Both the position numbers and the translations under genes were made by a program. 61,391 nt of DNA from Gammaproteobacteria bacterium (lineage in GTDB: Bacteria; Pseudomonadota; Gammaproteobacteria; Ga0077536), in contig JACKNH010000024.1 of NCBI GenBank assembly GCA_024234975.1, positions 1 to 61,391 of the forward strand, written 5' to 3'. Shown here piece after piece: positions 42,731-52,400 of this stretch (position 1 is the stretch's first letter; each line of letters begins with the position of its first letter). The notes under the pieces are model-generated. The model was not told the DNA's origin. It searched no databases and worked only from the letters and a program-made list of their open reading frames with translations.

Positions 42731-44335
42731 ATGCAACACGATTTCGACATCCTGATCATTGGCAGTGGTGCAGCCGGGCTGACGGCCGCATTGCATCTGG
42801 CGGACGATTTCCGCGTGGCCGTCATCTGTAAAGGGCCGCTGACAGAAGGCGCCACCTATTACGCCCAGGGCGGCGTGTCCGCGGTGCTGGATGACGCCGA
42901 TTCGCTTGAATCGCACGTCAACGACACGCTGAACGCCGGTGCCGGCTTGTGCCGGCCGGACGTCGTCGAATTCGTGGTTCGCCATGGCCCGGGCGAAATC
43001 CAGCGCCTCATTGATTATGGCGTCCCCTTCACCCGCAACACGGACGGGGATTCCGGTTCCGCCTACCATCTCACGCGGGAAGGTGGTCACAGCCACCGGC
43101 GTGTGGTCCATGCGGCGGATTCCACCGGACGGGCGATAGAGACGACGCTGGAAGGCCAGGTGAAGCGCCACGACAACATCACGGTGTTCGAGCATCACAT
43201 CGCGGTCGACCTCATCACCCAGGCCAAACTGGGACGCTCGCCCGACCGCTGCCTTGGCGCCTACATCATGGATCGCGCCACCGGCCGGATACATGCATTC
43301 GGCGCCCGCTGCACCTACCTCGCCACCGGCGGCGCCGGCAAGGTCTACCTGTACACCACCAATCCGGACGTTGCGACAGGTGACGGAATCGCCATGGCCT
43401 GGCGGGCGGGCTGCGCTGTGGCGAACATGGAGTTCATGCAATTCCATCCGACCTGTCTCTACCATCCGGCGGCCAAATCCTTCCTGATTACCGAAGCGCT
43501 GCGCGGCGAAGGTGCACACCTGGAACTGCCGGATGGCAGCCGCTTCATGCCGCGTTTCGACGAGCGCGCCGAACTCGCGCCCCGCGACATCGTCGCCCGG
43601 GCTATCGACCACGAGATGAAACGGTTGGGCGCAGACTGTCTTTATCTGAACATCAGTCATCGCGACGCCGACTTCATCACCGAACATTTTCCGAACGTCT
43701 ATGCGACGTGCATGCAGTACGGCATAGACATCACCCAGCGCCCGATCCCCATTGTCCCGGCCGCCCACTACACCTGCGGCGGCGTCGTCACCGATCTGGC
43801 CGGCCACACCTCTCTGACCGGTTTGTATGCGGTGGGTGAAGTCGCATGCACCGGGTTGCATGGCGCCAATCGCATGGCGAGCAATTCGCTGCTGGAATGC
43901 CTGGTATTCGCCAGCAGTGCTGCCGAAGATATCCGCCGCAACATGCCGCACATGCCGCCCGCCCCGCTGCTGCCCGAGTGGGATGAAAGCCGGGTGACCG
44001 ATTCCGACGAAGCCGTTGTCGTGGCGCATAACTGGGATGAGTTGCGCCGGTTCATGTGGGACTACGTCGGCATAGTTCGATCCACCAAGCGCCTGCAGCG
44101 GGCGCGCCACCGGGTGGAATTGCTGCGGAGTGAAATCAGCGAGTACTACGGCAATTTCGTCGTGACGCCTGATCTGATCGAATTGCGAAACCTGGTGCAG
44201 GTGGCGGAACTTATCATTCGTTGTGCTTTGAAGCGTCATGAAAGCCGTGGCCTGCATTACACGCTGGACTTTCCGACCGTCGACGATTCACGTCCACCGA
44301 GCGACACCATCGTCCGCGCCGGAGACTTCAGCTGA
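42731..44335 (+). CDS. nadB: L-aspartate oxidase
   Basis: 534 residues. FAD-binding LIIGSGAAGLTAALHLA and GGVSAVLDDADSLE at the N-terminus, substrate and FAD segments HRRVVHAADSTGRAIE and LATGGAGKVYLYTTNPDVATGDG, and the C-terminal GLYAVGEVACTGLHGANRMASNSLLE. It starts NAD synthesis by oxidising aspartate. The ATG at 42731 matches the homologous MQHDFDIL start. Its stop overlaps the next gene's ATG (ATGA-type), so the two are coupled. Confidence 0.96.
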   Translation: MQHDFDILIIGSGAAGLTAALHLADDFRVAVICKGPLTEGATYYAQGGVSAVLDDADSLESHVNDTLNAGAGLCRPDVVEFVVRHGPGEIQRLIDYGVPFTRNTDGDSGSAYHLTREGGHSHRRVVHAADSTGRAIETTLEGQVKRHDNITVFEHHIAVDLITQAKLGRSPDRCLGAYIMDRATGRIHAFGARCTYLATGGAGKVYLYTTNPDVATGDGIAMAWRAGCAVANMEFMQFHPTCLYHPAAKSFLITEALRGEGAHLELPDGSRFMPRFDERAELAPRDIVARAIDHEMKRLGADCLYLNISHRDADFITEHFPNVYATCMQYGIDITQRPIPIVPAAHYTCGGVVTDLAGHTSLTGLYAVGEVACTGLHGANRMASNSLLECLVFASSAAEDIRRNMPHMPPAPLLPEWDESRVTDSDEAVVVAHNWDELRRFMWDYVGIVRSTKRLQRARHRVELLRSEISEYYGNFVVTPDLIELRNLVQVAELIIRCALKRHESRGLHYTLDFPTVDDSRPPSDTIVRAGDFS

Positions 44336-45096
44336 TGACAGTTCCTCAGCCGCTCAACAGCTACCAGGCCAGACCCGGTCTGCTGCAGGACAAGATCATA
44401 TTCCTCACCGGCGCCACTGGCGCGATTGGCCGCGCAGTCGCACTGGCTGCCGCCGCGCACGGTGCCCAGTTGATTCTCAGTGGACGCAAACCGCGGGCAC
44501 TGGAAGCGCTGTGCGACGAAATCGAAGCGCTGCCGGGTGCGCCCAGGCCGCCGCGGGCCGTGCCGATCAATCTGGAAGGCGCTGGCCTTGCTGATTACGA
44601 ACAGATCGCTGAAGTCATAAATCATGAATACGGCCGGCTGGATGGACTTGTCGCCAATGCCGCGGTGTTGGGCCAACTCACTCCCGTGGCAAGCTTCGAC
44701 CCGGTGCTATGGGCACGGATTTTCCAGGTCAACCTGCATAGCGTTTTTCTGATGACCCAGGCATTCCTGCCGCTGCTGCGGGCAGCAGCCTCGGCATCGG
44801 TCGTGATGACCAGTTCCAGTGTGGCGCGCAAGCCACGAGCGTTCTGGGGTGCTTACGCGGCGTCGAAGGCGGCAATGGAATCCATGGCCGGCATGCTGGC
44901 CGACGAACTGGCGAGTACCGGCGTGCGGGTGAATACCCTGAACCCGCTCGCCACCCGCAGCCCGATGCGCGCCCTGGCCTATCCCGCCGAGGATCCGTCC
45001 CATATTCCGGCGCCGGAATCCGTCGCACCGGCCTTCCTGTTCCTCTTGGGTGACGACAGTCACGCCATCACCGGTCAACAACTTGACGCTCGCTAG
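44335..45096 (+). CDS. Short-chain dehydrogenase (YciK family)
   Basis: 253 residues: cofactor loop LTGATGAIGRAVALAAA, NANG-like VANAAVLGQL, and catalytic Ser-Tyr-Lys in VVMTSSSVARKPRAFWGAYAASKAAME. It resembles the YciK group, whose reaction is uncertain. It is coupled to nadB by the overlapping start, though no NAD-pathway role is known. Confidence 0.87.
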   Translation: MTVPQPLNSYQARPGLLQDKIIFLTGATGAIGRAVALAAAAHGAQLILSGRKPRALEALCDEIEALPGAPRPPRAVPINLEGAGLADYEQIAEVINHEYGRLDGLVANAAVLGQLTPVASFDPVLWARIFQVNLHSVFLMTQAFLPLLRAAASASVVMTSSSVARKPRAFWGAYAASKAAMESMAGMLADELASTGVRVNTLNPLATRSPMRALAYPAEDPSHIPAPESVAPAFLFLLGDDSHAITGQQLDAR

Positions 45097-45290
45097 CCGT
45101 CGGCGCCGTCTGGCCGGAAATTTGACGGCTGATCGCCGATGCCGCGAGCCGCCCAGTCAAAACCTTGACAAATCAGCCATACAGACAATGATTCATGGGG
45201 CTGCACAAAAACCGTGCGGAGGGGGTGTTCGCCATAGCCATTGAGCGCTTCAGCGCAAATCGGCGCCGACGAACCGTCGTTTCGCGGAAT

Positions 45291-45310
45291 TTGGCACGTT
45301 TCTGGCATAG
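45291..45310 (+). promoter_or_regulatory. Candidate sigma-54 promoter of the diguanylate cyclase
   Basis: TTGGCACG-tttc-TGGCAT. The -24 box TGGCAC is perfect and the GG and GC dinucleotides are exactly 10 bases apart, as sigma-54 requires. The -12 box differs from TTGCA at one base. The start site would be near 45317, 32 bases before the ATG. No enhancer-binding activator gene is in the window. Confidence 0.5.
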
Positions 45311-45348
45311 CCTGTATGCCGCATTCGGCAGTGATAAGGACTTGAAGC

Positions 45349-46302
45349 ATGGCATCGGTAAGCACGCCGGTTAACCGCGACGACGCGAAAGACACAAGCA
45401 CGGATTCATCGCCGTCGTCGCTGGCAACCTTGCGACGTAAGGTAACTGACGCGACGCAAGTTAATGTCGACCGTCTGCTACTGAAGCTGGCGACCACACT
45501 GCAATCGAGCCTGTCGGCCGAGGAAATCGTCCGCCTGTTCAGCCACGAACTCGGCAACACCGTCCCGCACGACAATGTATGGCTGGTGCGCGATGGCGAC
45601 GAGGAAGTCACCCTGACCCGGCGGACCCACCACTGCAGATACGACCTGGCCTTGATGGGCACCTCACTGGGCGAGCTCATCATCTCGCGTCGGCGGCCGT
45701 TCACGGCGGTTGAAATCGATATCATCGAGTCCGTGCTGGGCAGCCTGATTTATCCCCTGCGGAATGCCTACCTGTATGAACAGGCAGTGAATTCCGCAAT
45801 GAAAGACCCGCTGACCGGGGTGAACAACCGTTCCGCCCTATCCAGCTACCTGGGTCAGAAGGTCTCGGAATATCACCGTCACGGCTCCCGCACCTCACTC
45901 ATCATGCTTGATGTCGACCACTTCAAATCGGTCAACGACAACTATGGTCATCTGGCCGGTGACACGGTATTGCGGGCAGTGGCGGATTGCGTCACCGGCT
46001 GTACGCGTACCAGTGATGCCGTGTTCCGCTATGGCGGCGAGGAATTCCTGATCGTATTGAGCAACACATCGCTGGTCGGCGCACGTCTGCTGGCCGAACG
46101 CGTCCGGTCTTCTATCGAAACCATGCAGTTGGCGGTTTCCGAGCACACAATCAATGTCACGGTCAGTCTCGGCGTCGCGGAAATTCAGCGTGACGAATCG
46201 GCCGATATGTTCCTGGGGCGGGCGGATCGACAGCTTTACAATGCCAAACGCGCCGGCCGCAATTGCGTTTGTGCAGCTCCGAACAGCCCGCCTGCCGCTT
46301 GA
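45349..46302 (+). CDS. Soluble diguanylate cyclase (GGDEF protein)
   Basis: 317 residues with no obvious membrane segment. The N-terminal half (about 30-145) is GAF-like. The GGDEF domain follows: KDPLTGVNNRSALSSYL, LIMLDVDHFKSVNDNYGHLAGD, and the catalytic RYGGEEF. An RTSD inhibitory site (RxxD) sits five residues before GGEEF, so product inhibition by c-di-GMP is expected. It is an intact enzyme, unlike the degenerate GGDEF protein at 6960-8570. Confidence 0.93.
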   Translation: MASVSTPVNRDDAKDTSTDSSPSSLATLRRKVTDATQVNVDRLLLKLATTLQSSLSAEEIVRLFSHELGNTVPHDNVWLVRDGDEEVTLTRRTHHCRYDLALMGTSLGELIISRRRPFTAVEIDIIESVLGSLIYPLRNAYLYEQAVNSAMKDPLTGVNNRSALSSYLGQKVSEYHRHGSRTSLIMLDVDHFKSVNDNYGHLAGDTVLRAVADCVTGCTRTSDAVFRYGGEEFLIVLSNTSLVGARLLAERVRSSIETMQLAVSEHTINVTVSLGVAEIQRDESADMFLGRADRQLYNAKRAGRNCVCAAPNSPPAA

Positions 46303-46310
46303 TCCGGCAA

Positions 46311-46327
46311 GCGGCAATAGTTGCCGC
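46311..46327. terminator. Hairpin between the convergent cyclase and ligA genes
   Basis: GCGGCAA-tag-TTGCCGC, a perfect 7-bp stem with a 3-base loop, lies 9 bases past the cyclase stop and could serve both strands. There is no strong T-run. Confidence 0.35.
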
Positions 46328-46382
46328 TGATATTCACACCAACTGGCAATATTGTCCGGCGGAAGCGCTGCCCCGGGTTTGA

Positions 46383-48368
46383 CTACGCTTTGCTTGCACG
46401 CCACGCGTCCGGTGCTGCGAGTAAATCGATCAATGCCGCCTCGTCCAGCACTGGCACGCCGAGTTCCGCCGCCTTGTCCGCCTTGCTGCCCGCCTCTGCG
46501 CCAACCACCACATAGCTGGTTTTCTTCGAAACGCTGCCTGCGACCTTGGCGCCCAACGCCTTCAGCCGATCGCCAGCAAGATCGCGTGTCATCGTTTCCA
46601 GGGTCCCGGTGAGGACAAACGTCAGGCCGCTGAGCGGTCCGTCGGTGGCTGCCGCCTGCGGGGCGTGCTCGGCCCAACGCACACCGCCGGCCCGTAAACC
46701 CTTGAGTAATTTGCGCTGGGCGTCGTCAGCGAAGAATTCAACGATGTTTGCAGCCACGATTGGACCGACATCGGGCACTTGCGCCAACGCCTCAGCGGTC
46801 GCTCCGGATAATGCGTCCAGGCCACCGAAATATCGCGCGAGGTTTGCCGCCGTAGCGATGCCGACATCGGGAATGCCAATGGCAAACAGTACTCTTTCGA
46901 ATGTCGTATCGCGACTCCGGTTGATGGCATCGAGCAGGTTCTGCGCGGATTTCTCGCCCATGCGTTCCAATGCGACAAGGTCCGCCTGGTCCAGCCGGTA
47001 TAGATCAGCGGCCGACGTCACCTTGCCGATACGGACCAGCTGTTCGATGACCTTCTCGCCCAGCCCTTCGATGTCCATCGCCCTGCGCCCGGCGAAGTGC
47101 GCAATGGCCTGGATGATCCGGGCAACCTCGAAGTCCTCGACTTCAGTCGGCATTTCATAGGGTACGGCGTCCGCCGGCCGGTGTTCCACCAGCACCCTGA
47201 CGACTTCCGGTATGACATCCCCTGCGCGACGAACAATGACTGTATCGCCCACGCGGATATCCTTGCGCGCAATCTCGTCCTGGTTGTGCAAGGTGGCGTT
47301 GGTCACCGTGACGCCACCGACATGAACGGGGTGCAGGCGCGCCACGGGCGTCAATGCCCCCGTACGGCCCACCTGTACATCGATGGCCAGCACCGTCGTC
47401 TGCGCTTCCTCCGGCGGAAATTTGTAAGCAACCGCCCAGCGCGGCGCACGGGACACATAGCCCAGCGTTGCCTGGTAATCACGCCGGTCCACCTTGTATA
47501 CGATGCCGTCGATGTCATAGCCGAGGTTGGCGCGTTGTTGTCCCAGACGCTGGTAGTAAGCGATGCAACCATCGATGCCGCTGACCCGCTCGCTCAACGG
47601 TGAGACGCGCAGGCCAAGTTCACGAAGCCAGCCGAGCACCTCCCATTGCGTGGGCGGCAATTCAGCACCGTCTATGGTGCCCACGCCATAACAGTAGATG
47701 GTCAGCGGACGCCTGGCAGTGATGCGTGAATCGAGTTGGCGCAGCGCGCCGGCGGCCGCGTTGCGTGGGTTGGCAAATGTCTTCTCGCCCGCCGCAAGTT
47801 GCTGCTTGTTCAATTCGAGCAGGCCGGCGTGCGTCATGTAGACCTCACCCCGCACTTCCAGCATGGCCGGCAGTTCAGCCCCGCGTAACCGCAGCGGAAC
47901 TGCCTTCACCGTGCGGACATTGCTCGTGACATCCTCACCGCGCGTCCCGTCGCCGCGGGTGGCTGCCCGCACCAGCAGGCCGTGCTCGTAAATGAGATTG
48001 ATGGCCAGGCCGTCCAGCTTGGTTTCCGCGACATAATCCACTGCCGCGACGTCCAGTCCTTCGCAGACGCGTCGATCGAAATCCCGCATCTGGGTCTCGT
48101 CCAACGCGTTGGCCAGTGACAGCATGGGTGAGAGGTGCCGTACCTCGTCGAATTGCGCCAGCGGCGGTGCGCCGACGCGCTGGGTAGGTGAATCGGGGCC
48201 GCCCAGTTCGGGATACGCCGCTTCCAGGGCCTCAAGTTCACGGAACAGCACGTCGTACTGCGCATCGCTGATTTCCGGCGCATCGAGCACGTAGTAAAGG
48301 TGATTGTGGTGCTCGATCTGCGTTCGCAGATCGGCGGCGCGCGCACGCGCAGCTTCAGGAATCGACAT
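46383..48368 (-). CDS. ligA: NAD-dependent DNA ligase LigA lacking the zinc finger
   Basis: 661 residues. Ia and adenylation domains are normal, with AETKLDGLAINLIYEHG carrying the Lys that takes AMP, then the OB fold. The HhH region (FAGRRAMDIEGLGEKVIEQL, PDVGPIVAANIVEFF) and the C-terminal BRCT (LSGLTFVLTGTLE...) are present. Between residues 409 and 423 the usual four-cysteine zinc finger (about 35 residues in E. coli, Cys408, 411, 426 and 432) is replaced by 15 residues, EVEDFEVARIIQAIA, with no cysteine. The frame is intact. The gene follows zipA with a small overlap, as in Pseudomonas. Confidence 0.96.
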   Translation of the reverse strand: MSIPEAARARAADLRTQIEHHNHLYYVLDAPEISDAQYDVLFRELEALEAAYPELGGPDSPTQRVGAPPLAQFDEVRHLSPMLSLANALDETQMRDFDRRVCEGLDVAAVDYVAETKLDGLAINLIYEHGLLVRAATRGDGTRGEDVTSNVRTVKAVPLRLRGAELPAMLEVRGEVYMTHAGLLELNKQQLAAGEKTFANPRNAAAGALRQLDSRITARRPLTIYCYGVGTIDGAELPPTQWEVLGWLRELGLRVSPLSERVSGIDGCIAYYQRLGQQRANLGYDIDGIVYKVDRRDYQATLGYVSRAPRWAVAYKFPPEEAQTTVLAIDVQVGRTGALTPVARLHPVHVGGVTVTNATLHNQDEIARKDIRVGDTVIVRRAGDVIPEVVRVLVEHRPADAVPYEMPTEVEDFEVARIIQAIAHFAGRRAMDIEGLGEKVIEQLVRIGKVTSAADLYRLDQADLVALERMGEKSAQNLLDAINRSRDTTFERVLFAIGIPDVGIATAANLARYFGGLDALSGATAEALAQVPDVGPIVAANIVEFFADDAQRKLLKGLRAGGVRWAEHAPQAAATDGPLSGLTFVLTGTLETMTRDLAGDRLKALGAKVAGSVSKKTSYVVVGAEAGSKADKAAELGVPVLDEAALIDLLAAPDAWRASKA

Positions 48369-49341
48369 TGGCGAAGCGGGCCGCGCGTGACCGCATTTTC
48401 TCTATTGCAGGTGCTGCCAGGGGTTTGTGCGAGGCATCCAGGAGGTCACCTTCCAACAGGTCGGCGAGCCGCTCGGCCGTGTTGATGAATAATTCCAGTA
48501 CCAGTCCCGCATCGCGTGGCGCGGGCAACGGCATGAATAACGCCAGGCCGCTGGTCGTTCCCCCGGCCATGGCTTCCACATCGAGGTGACCCGGTTCGAA
48601 CATGTTGGCGACGCTGAACAGGGACACCTTGCTTGCCAGCGTGCCGACGCCGTAATGGTGGAATATCCGCATGTCGCCATAGCGCATATCCACGAGTTCC
48701 AAGGCGGCCTTGAGTTCGCTGGCGTCCCAGCTTCCACCCGGCGCCGCCCGGAGGTAAATGATCAAAAGATCAGACGCCTGTGCCGCCGTATCGACGCCAT
48801 CGACTTCCCGCGTCACCGCCGGCCTGACCGCGCTCGTCGGCCGACCAGTGGGTGCTGTCGCCGAAGGCGCAGGTGCTGACGCCGAAGGCGCAGGTGCTGA
48901 CGCCGAAGGCGCAGGGGCTGACGCCGGCACCGCAGGCGCCGGAGATGAGGCGCGGGCCTCCTCCTCGTCGAGATTCAGTTCAAGCTGGCGATCACGTCGT
49001 TGGCGGCTCCTGGATGGTTTGACGTCGAGCGGCGCAACTTCCTCATCGCGACGAATTGCAGGCAATTCCCCGAAGTCTTCGTCTTGGCGGGCGGTAGCGG
49101 GTGTCCGCGAAACAATCCGCACCGGACCGAGTTCATCGCCGTCCGGCAGACCGAAAGGTTCAGGATCCGGCAGTGCAGGTTCCGGTGGCTGACGCAGCGA
49201 CGGTCGCGGCCGCCGCTTACCCTGGCTGCGCCGGCGATTGCGTCGCCGTTTGTTCAGAACGCTCCACAAGTAGACGCCGGCGACAACGACGATGCCGGCG
49301 ATCAAAAGCGTCAATTGCAGATTCGACACCGCAACTCCCAT
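48355..49341 (-). CDS. zipA: Cell division protein ZipA
   Basis: 328 residues. An N-terminal membrane segment (LQLTLLIAGIVVVAGVYLWSVL), a basic then Pro/Ala-rich linker with three SA-PAPSA repeats coded by a 21-bp tandem array, and the C-terminal FtsZ-binding domain (about 190-328; DLLIIYLRAAPGGSW, IFHHYGVGTLASKVSLFSVANMFEPG). It anchors FtsZ at the inner membrane. Its 3' end overlaps ligA by 14 bp. Confidence 0.94.
   Translation of the reverse strand: MGVAVSNLQLTLLIAGIVVVAGVYLWSVLNKRRRNRRRSQGKRRPRPSLRQPPEPALPDPEPFGLPDGDELGPVRIVSRTPATARQDEDFGELPAIRRDEEVAPLDVKPSRSRQRRDRQLELNLDEEEARASSPAPAVPASAPAPSASAPAPSASAPAPSATAPTGRPTSAVRPAVTREVDGVDTAAQASDLLIIYLRAAPGGSWDASELKAALELVDMRYGDMRIFHHYGVGTLASKVSLFSVANMFEPGHLDVEAMAGGTTSGLALFMPLPAPRDAGLVLELFINTAERLADLLEGDLLDASHKPLAAPAIEKMRSRAARFANVDS
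48854..48916. repeat. 21-bp minisatellite, three units, inside zipA
   Basis: Three tandem units GCTG[T/A]CGCCGAAGGCGCAGG[T/G], coding in zipA on the minus strand for the SASAPAP repeats of the linker. A consensus unit is 18/21 identical to the unit between recO and pdxJ. Confidence 0.88.
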
Positions 49342-49412
49342 CGGTTGCGAGGACCATGGCCGTTACCCACGCTGACGCCAGGAGGACGTCAGCACCGCTC
49401 TTCAATCGGTGC

Positions 49413-52400
49413 TCAGGCCGACGCCGCCATCTGCACGGCTTCGTCCATATCCACCGATACCAGGCGCGAAACGCCGGGTTCGTACATTGTGACACCGACG
49501 AGTTGTTCGGCAAGCTCCATCGTGACTTTGTTATGGGTGATGAATACAAACTGGATTTCGTTCGACATGCTGCGCACAAGGTTGCAATAACGTACGACGT
49601 TGGCGTCATCCAGCGGGGCGTCGACCTCGTCCAGCAGGCAGAACGGCGCCGGGTTCAGCCGGAACAGTGAGAAGACGAACGCCATGGCGGTCAGCGCCTT
49701 TTCGCCGCCGGACAGCAGGTGGATGGTGCTGTTCTTCTTGCCCGGCGGACGCGCCATGACCGTCACCCCGGTGTCGAGCAAATCTTCGCCGACCAGCTCC
49801 AGGTAAGCGTGGCCACCGCCGAACAAGGTCGGGAACAGCTCCTGCATGCTGGTGTTGACCTTGTCGAAGGTTTCCTTGAACCGGGTCCGCGTCTCACGAT
49901 CGATCTTCTGCATGGCTTCGCGCAGCGTATCGAGCGCCTGGGTCAGATCGGTGAACTGGGCATCCAGGTACTGCTTGCGCTCCATGGCCTGGGTCTGTTC
50001 ATCGATGGCGGCAAGGTTGATGGGCCCGAGGCGATTGATACGGTTTTCGATGCCGGTGATCATTTCCACCCACGCCTCCTCGGAGGCGGCGGCATCGAGT
50101 TCGGCCAGCAGCGTTTCCAGGGTCTGTTCACCCGCCGCGATACGTTCGGCCAGATCGCGCGCCCGGACTTCATACTCGCGTACGGTCAGGCGCGTCGTAT
50201 CCAGCGTTTCGCGGCGTTCGGCAACCCGCTGGGTGGCGCTGGTCAAAGCTGCTTCCGCGTCACGCACGGCGGTATCATTGGCTTCCAGGGCCTGCCGCGC
50301 GTTGCCCAGTTCCTCTTCCAACGCCACCTGTTGATTGAGCGCCTGTTCCAATCGCTCGTTCATACCCTCCTTGGGCTCCAGCGCGGCTTCCAGCGCGATC
50401 TCCAGATCGCTGCAACGTTGGGTGAGCTGGGTGGATGCCTGTTGATTACGCGCCATGGCGTCGTTCAGGCCGGCAAGCTGGGTGCGGTAGTTCTCCAGAC
50501 GCAACGCGTGTTCGTGCGCCCGCGCCCGCACCTCCGCCAGCTCACTGCGCGCGGTATCCACATGGCCGCGAATCTCTTCGCGCCGTGCGCTCAGTTCTGC
50601 ACGCCTGGCATCCATGGTCGCCATCTGCATGCGAACATCTTCGAGGTGACTTTGAACACGCAGTCGCTCGCCCGCCTCGGTCTCCGAAAGATCACCAAGA
50701 TTGGCCAGTTCGTCTTCCAGCGCCAGCAACCGGTTGCGCACCTGTTCCAGCTGGGTTTCCTGACGGGCCAGCTGCGATTTCTCTTCGGCCGCGCGCCGCT
50801 GCAATCCGTCCAGCCGTGAGGCCATTTCGCGACCGGCCTGTTCGAGTTCGCTGCGTCGGGCCTGTGCATCCTCGTGCGCAGTGCGTTGTTGATTGATGGT
50901 CTCTTCCAGCACATCGGCCTGCTGGCGAAGGTCATCCAGCAATGAAACCCGCTCAAGCACGCTGGAATCATCGCGGGTTGCCGGCGTGGCCTGTAGCCAG
51001 TTCGGCCCGACCCAGGTGCCATCGCGACAGACCAGCGACTCATGCGGCGCGAGCGAGCCACGTTGGGCCAACGCCTGCTCCACGGTGTCGACCGCGTAGA
51101 CGCCGGCGAGCAGCGATTGCACCGGCCATTCACTGTTCAACTTGCTGGTGAGCAGCGGTGCGCTGACTGCCGGGTTACTGGCGCCCGCGCCGCCAGTGCT
51201 GTGCGAGGACAACACCGTCACGCGGGACGGCAGGCCTTGATGGCCGGCGCCCGTCAGCAGAGGTTCCAGGCTGTCATTGCAGAAGGTATCGAGTGGGAGA
51301 CGGATGACGGTTTCGACCGCCCGCTCCCAACCGCCTTCGATGCGCAGCACTTCGGCCAGCCGCGTGGGTTCGGCGATATCATGCCGCCCCAGCCAGCCGC
51401 CCACTGCGGCGTCGTCGCGATTGAGCGCCGCATCCTGCAGCTGCTCCAGCGACGCGATCCTGCCTTTGAGCGACTGGAACTCGAGCCGGCGGCTGTCCAG
51501 CGCATCGGCGAGTTGCTGAATCTCGGTGCGGACATCCTGCAGCGCCTGGTGTTGTTGATCACGTTGGTCAAGCACGGTCGACAGTTCACGCTCGACCTGG
51601 GCTACGGCCTCATAGCTGCGATTGACGGCGGCTTCTATTTCATCGGGCGTGAGCCGCTCCTGTTCGGTGCGCAGCTGTTGCAAGCGATGGCTGGTCTCGG
51701 AAAGGCTTTGTTCCAGGTGTTCGAGGCGGACCTGTTCCACCCGCTCAACGCGTGACATTTCGCTCGCGTGGCTGTTGAAATCGTCCCAGGCCTCCTGCCA
51801 CGTCCGCATTTCGGCATCCGCCCGGGCATAGCGCTCCTCAGTCCCCAACTCCTGTTCACGCAGCCCTTCCAGGGCCGGCTCCAGGGTCGCGATATCACCT
51901 GCCAGCGTCTGGCTGCGGGCGGTATCGGTTTCCAGATGGGCCCGGGTGGCGTCACGGCTGCGTCGCGCTTCGTTCAGTGCCTGTTCGATTTCCTCACGCC
52001 GCTGTTCGGCATGTTGCAGGGCCTGTTCGCAGCGGGAGATTTCCGCGCTGGTTGCGTAGTAGCGGCTCTGCACCTGGTTGAAGGTATCCGTCAGTTCGTG
52101 CTGACGGACGCGGTATGTCGCAATGTCGCTTTCGATATGCCGCATCTGCGCATTGGCCTGCTCCAACGCGTTCTGCTGAGTGGACAGATCTTCCAGCGTC
52201 TGAGTCCGTTCCTGTTCGATGCCGCGCCAGCGGATCGCCAGCAACTGCGCGCGCGCCAGGCGCTCCTCCGCCTTCAGTCTTTGATAGCGCTCGGCGGCCT
52301 TGACCTGCCGATCAAGACGTTCGAGCTGTTTCTCCAGTTCATCGCGGATATCGTTGACGCGGTCGAGATTTTCCACCGCATGTTTAATCCGGTTCTCGGT

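Noticed and set aside
42575..44257. 560-codon open frame on the strand opposite nadB
   Set aside because: It lies entirely antisense to a well-conserved gene and shows no family motif; long mirror frames are common in GC-rich genes.
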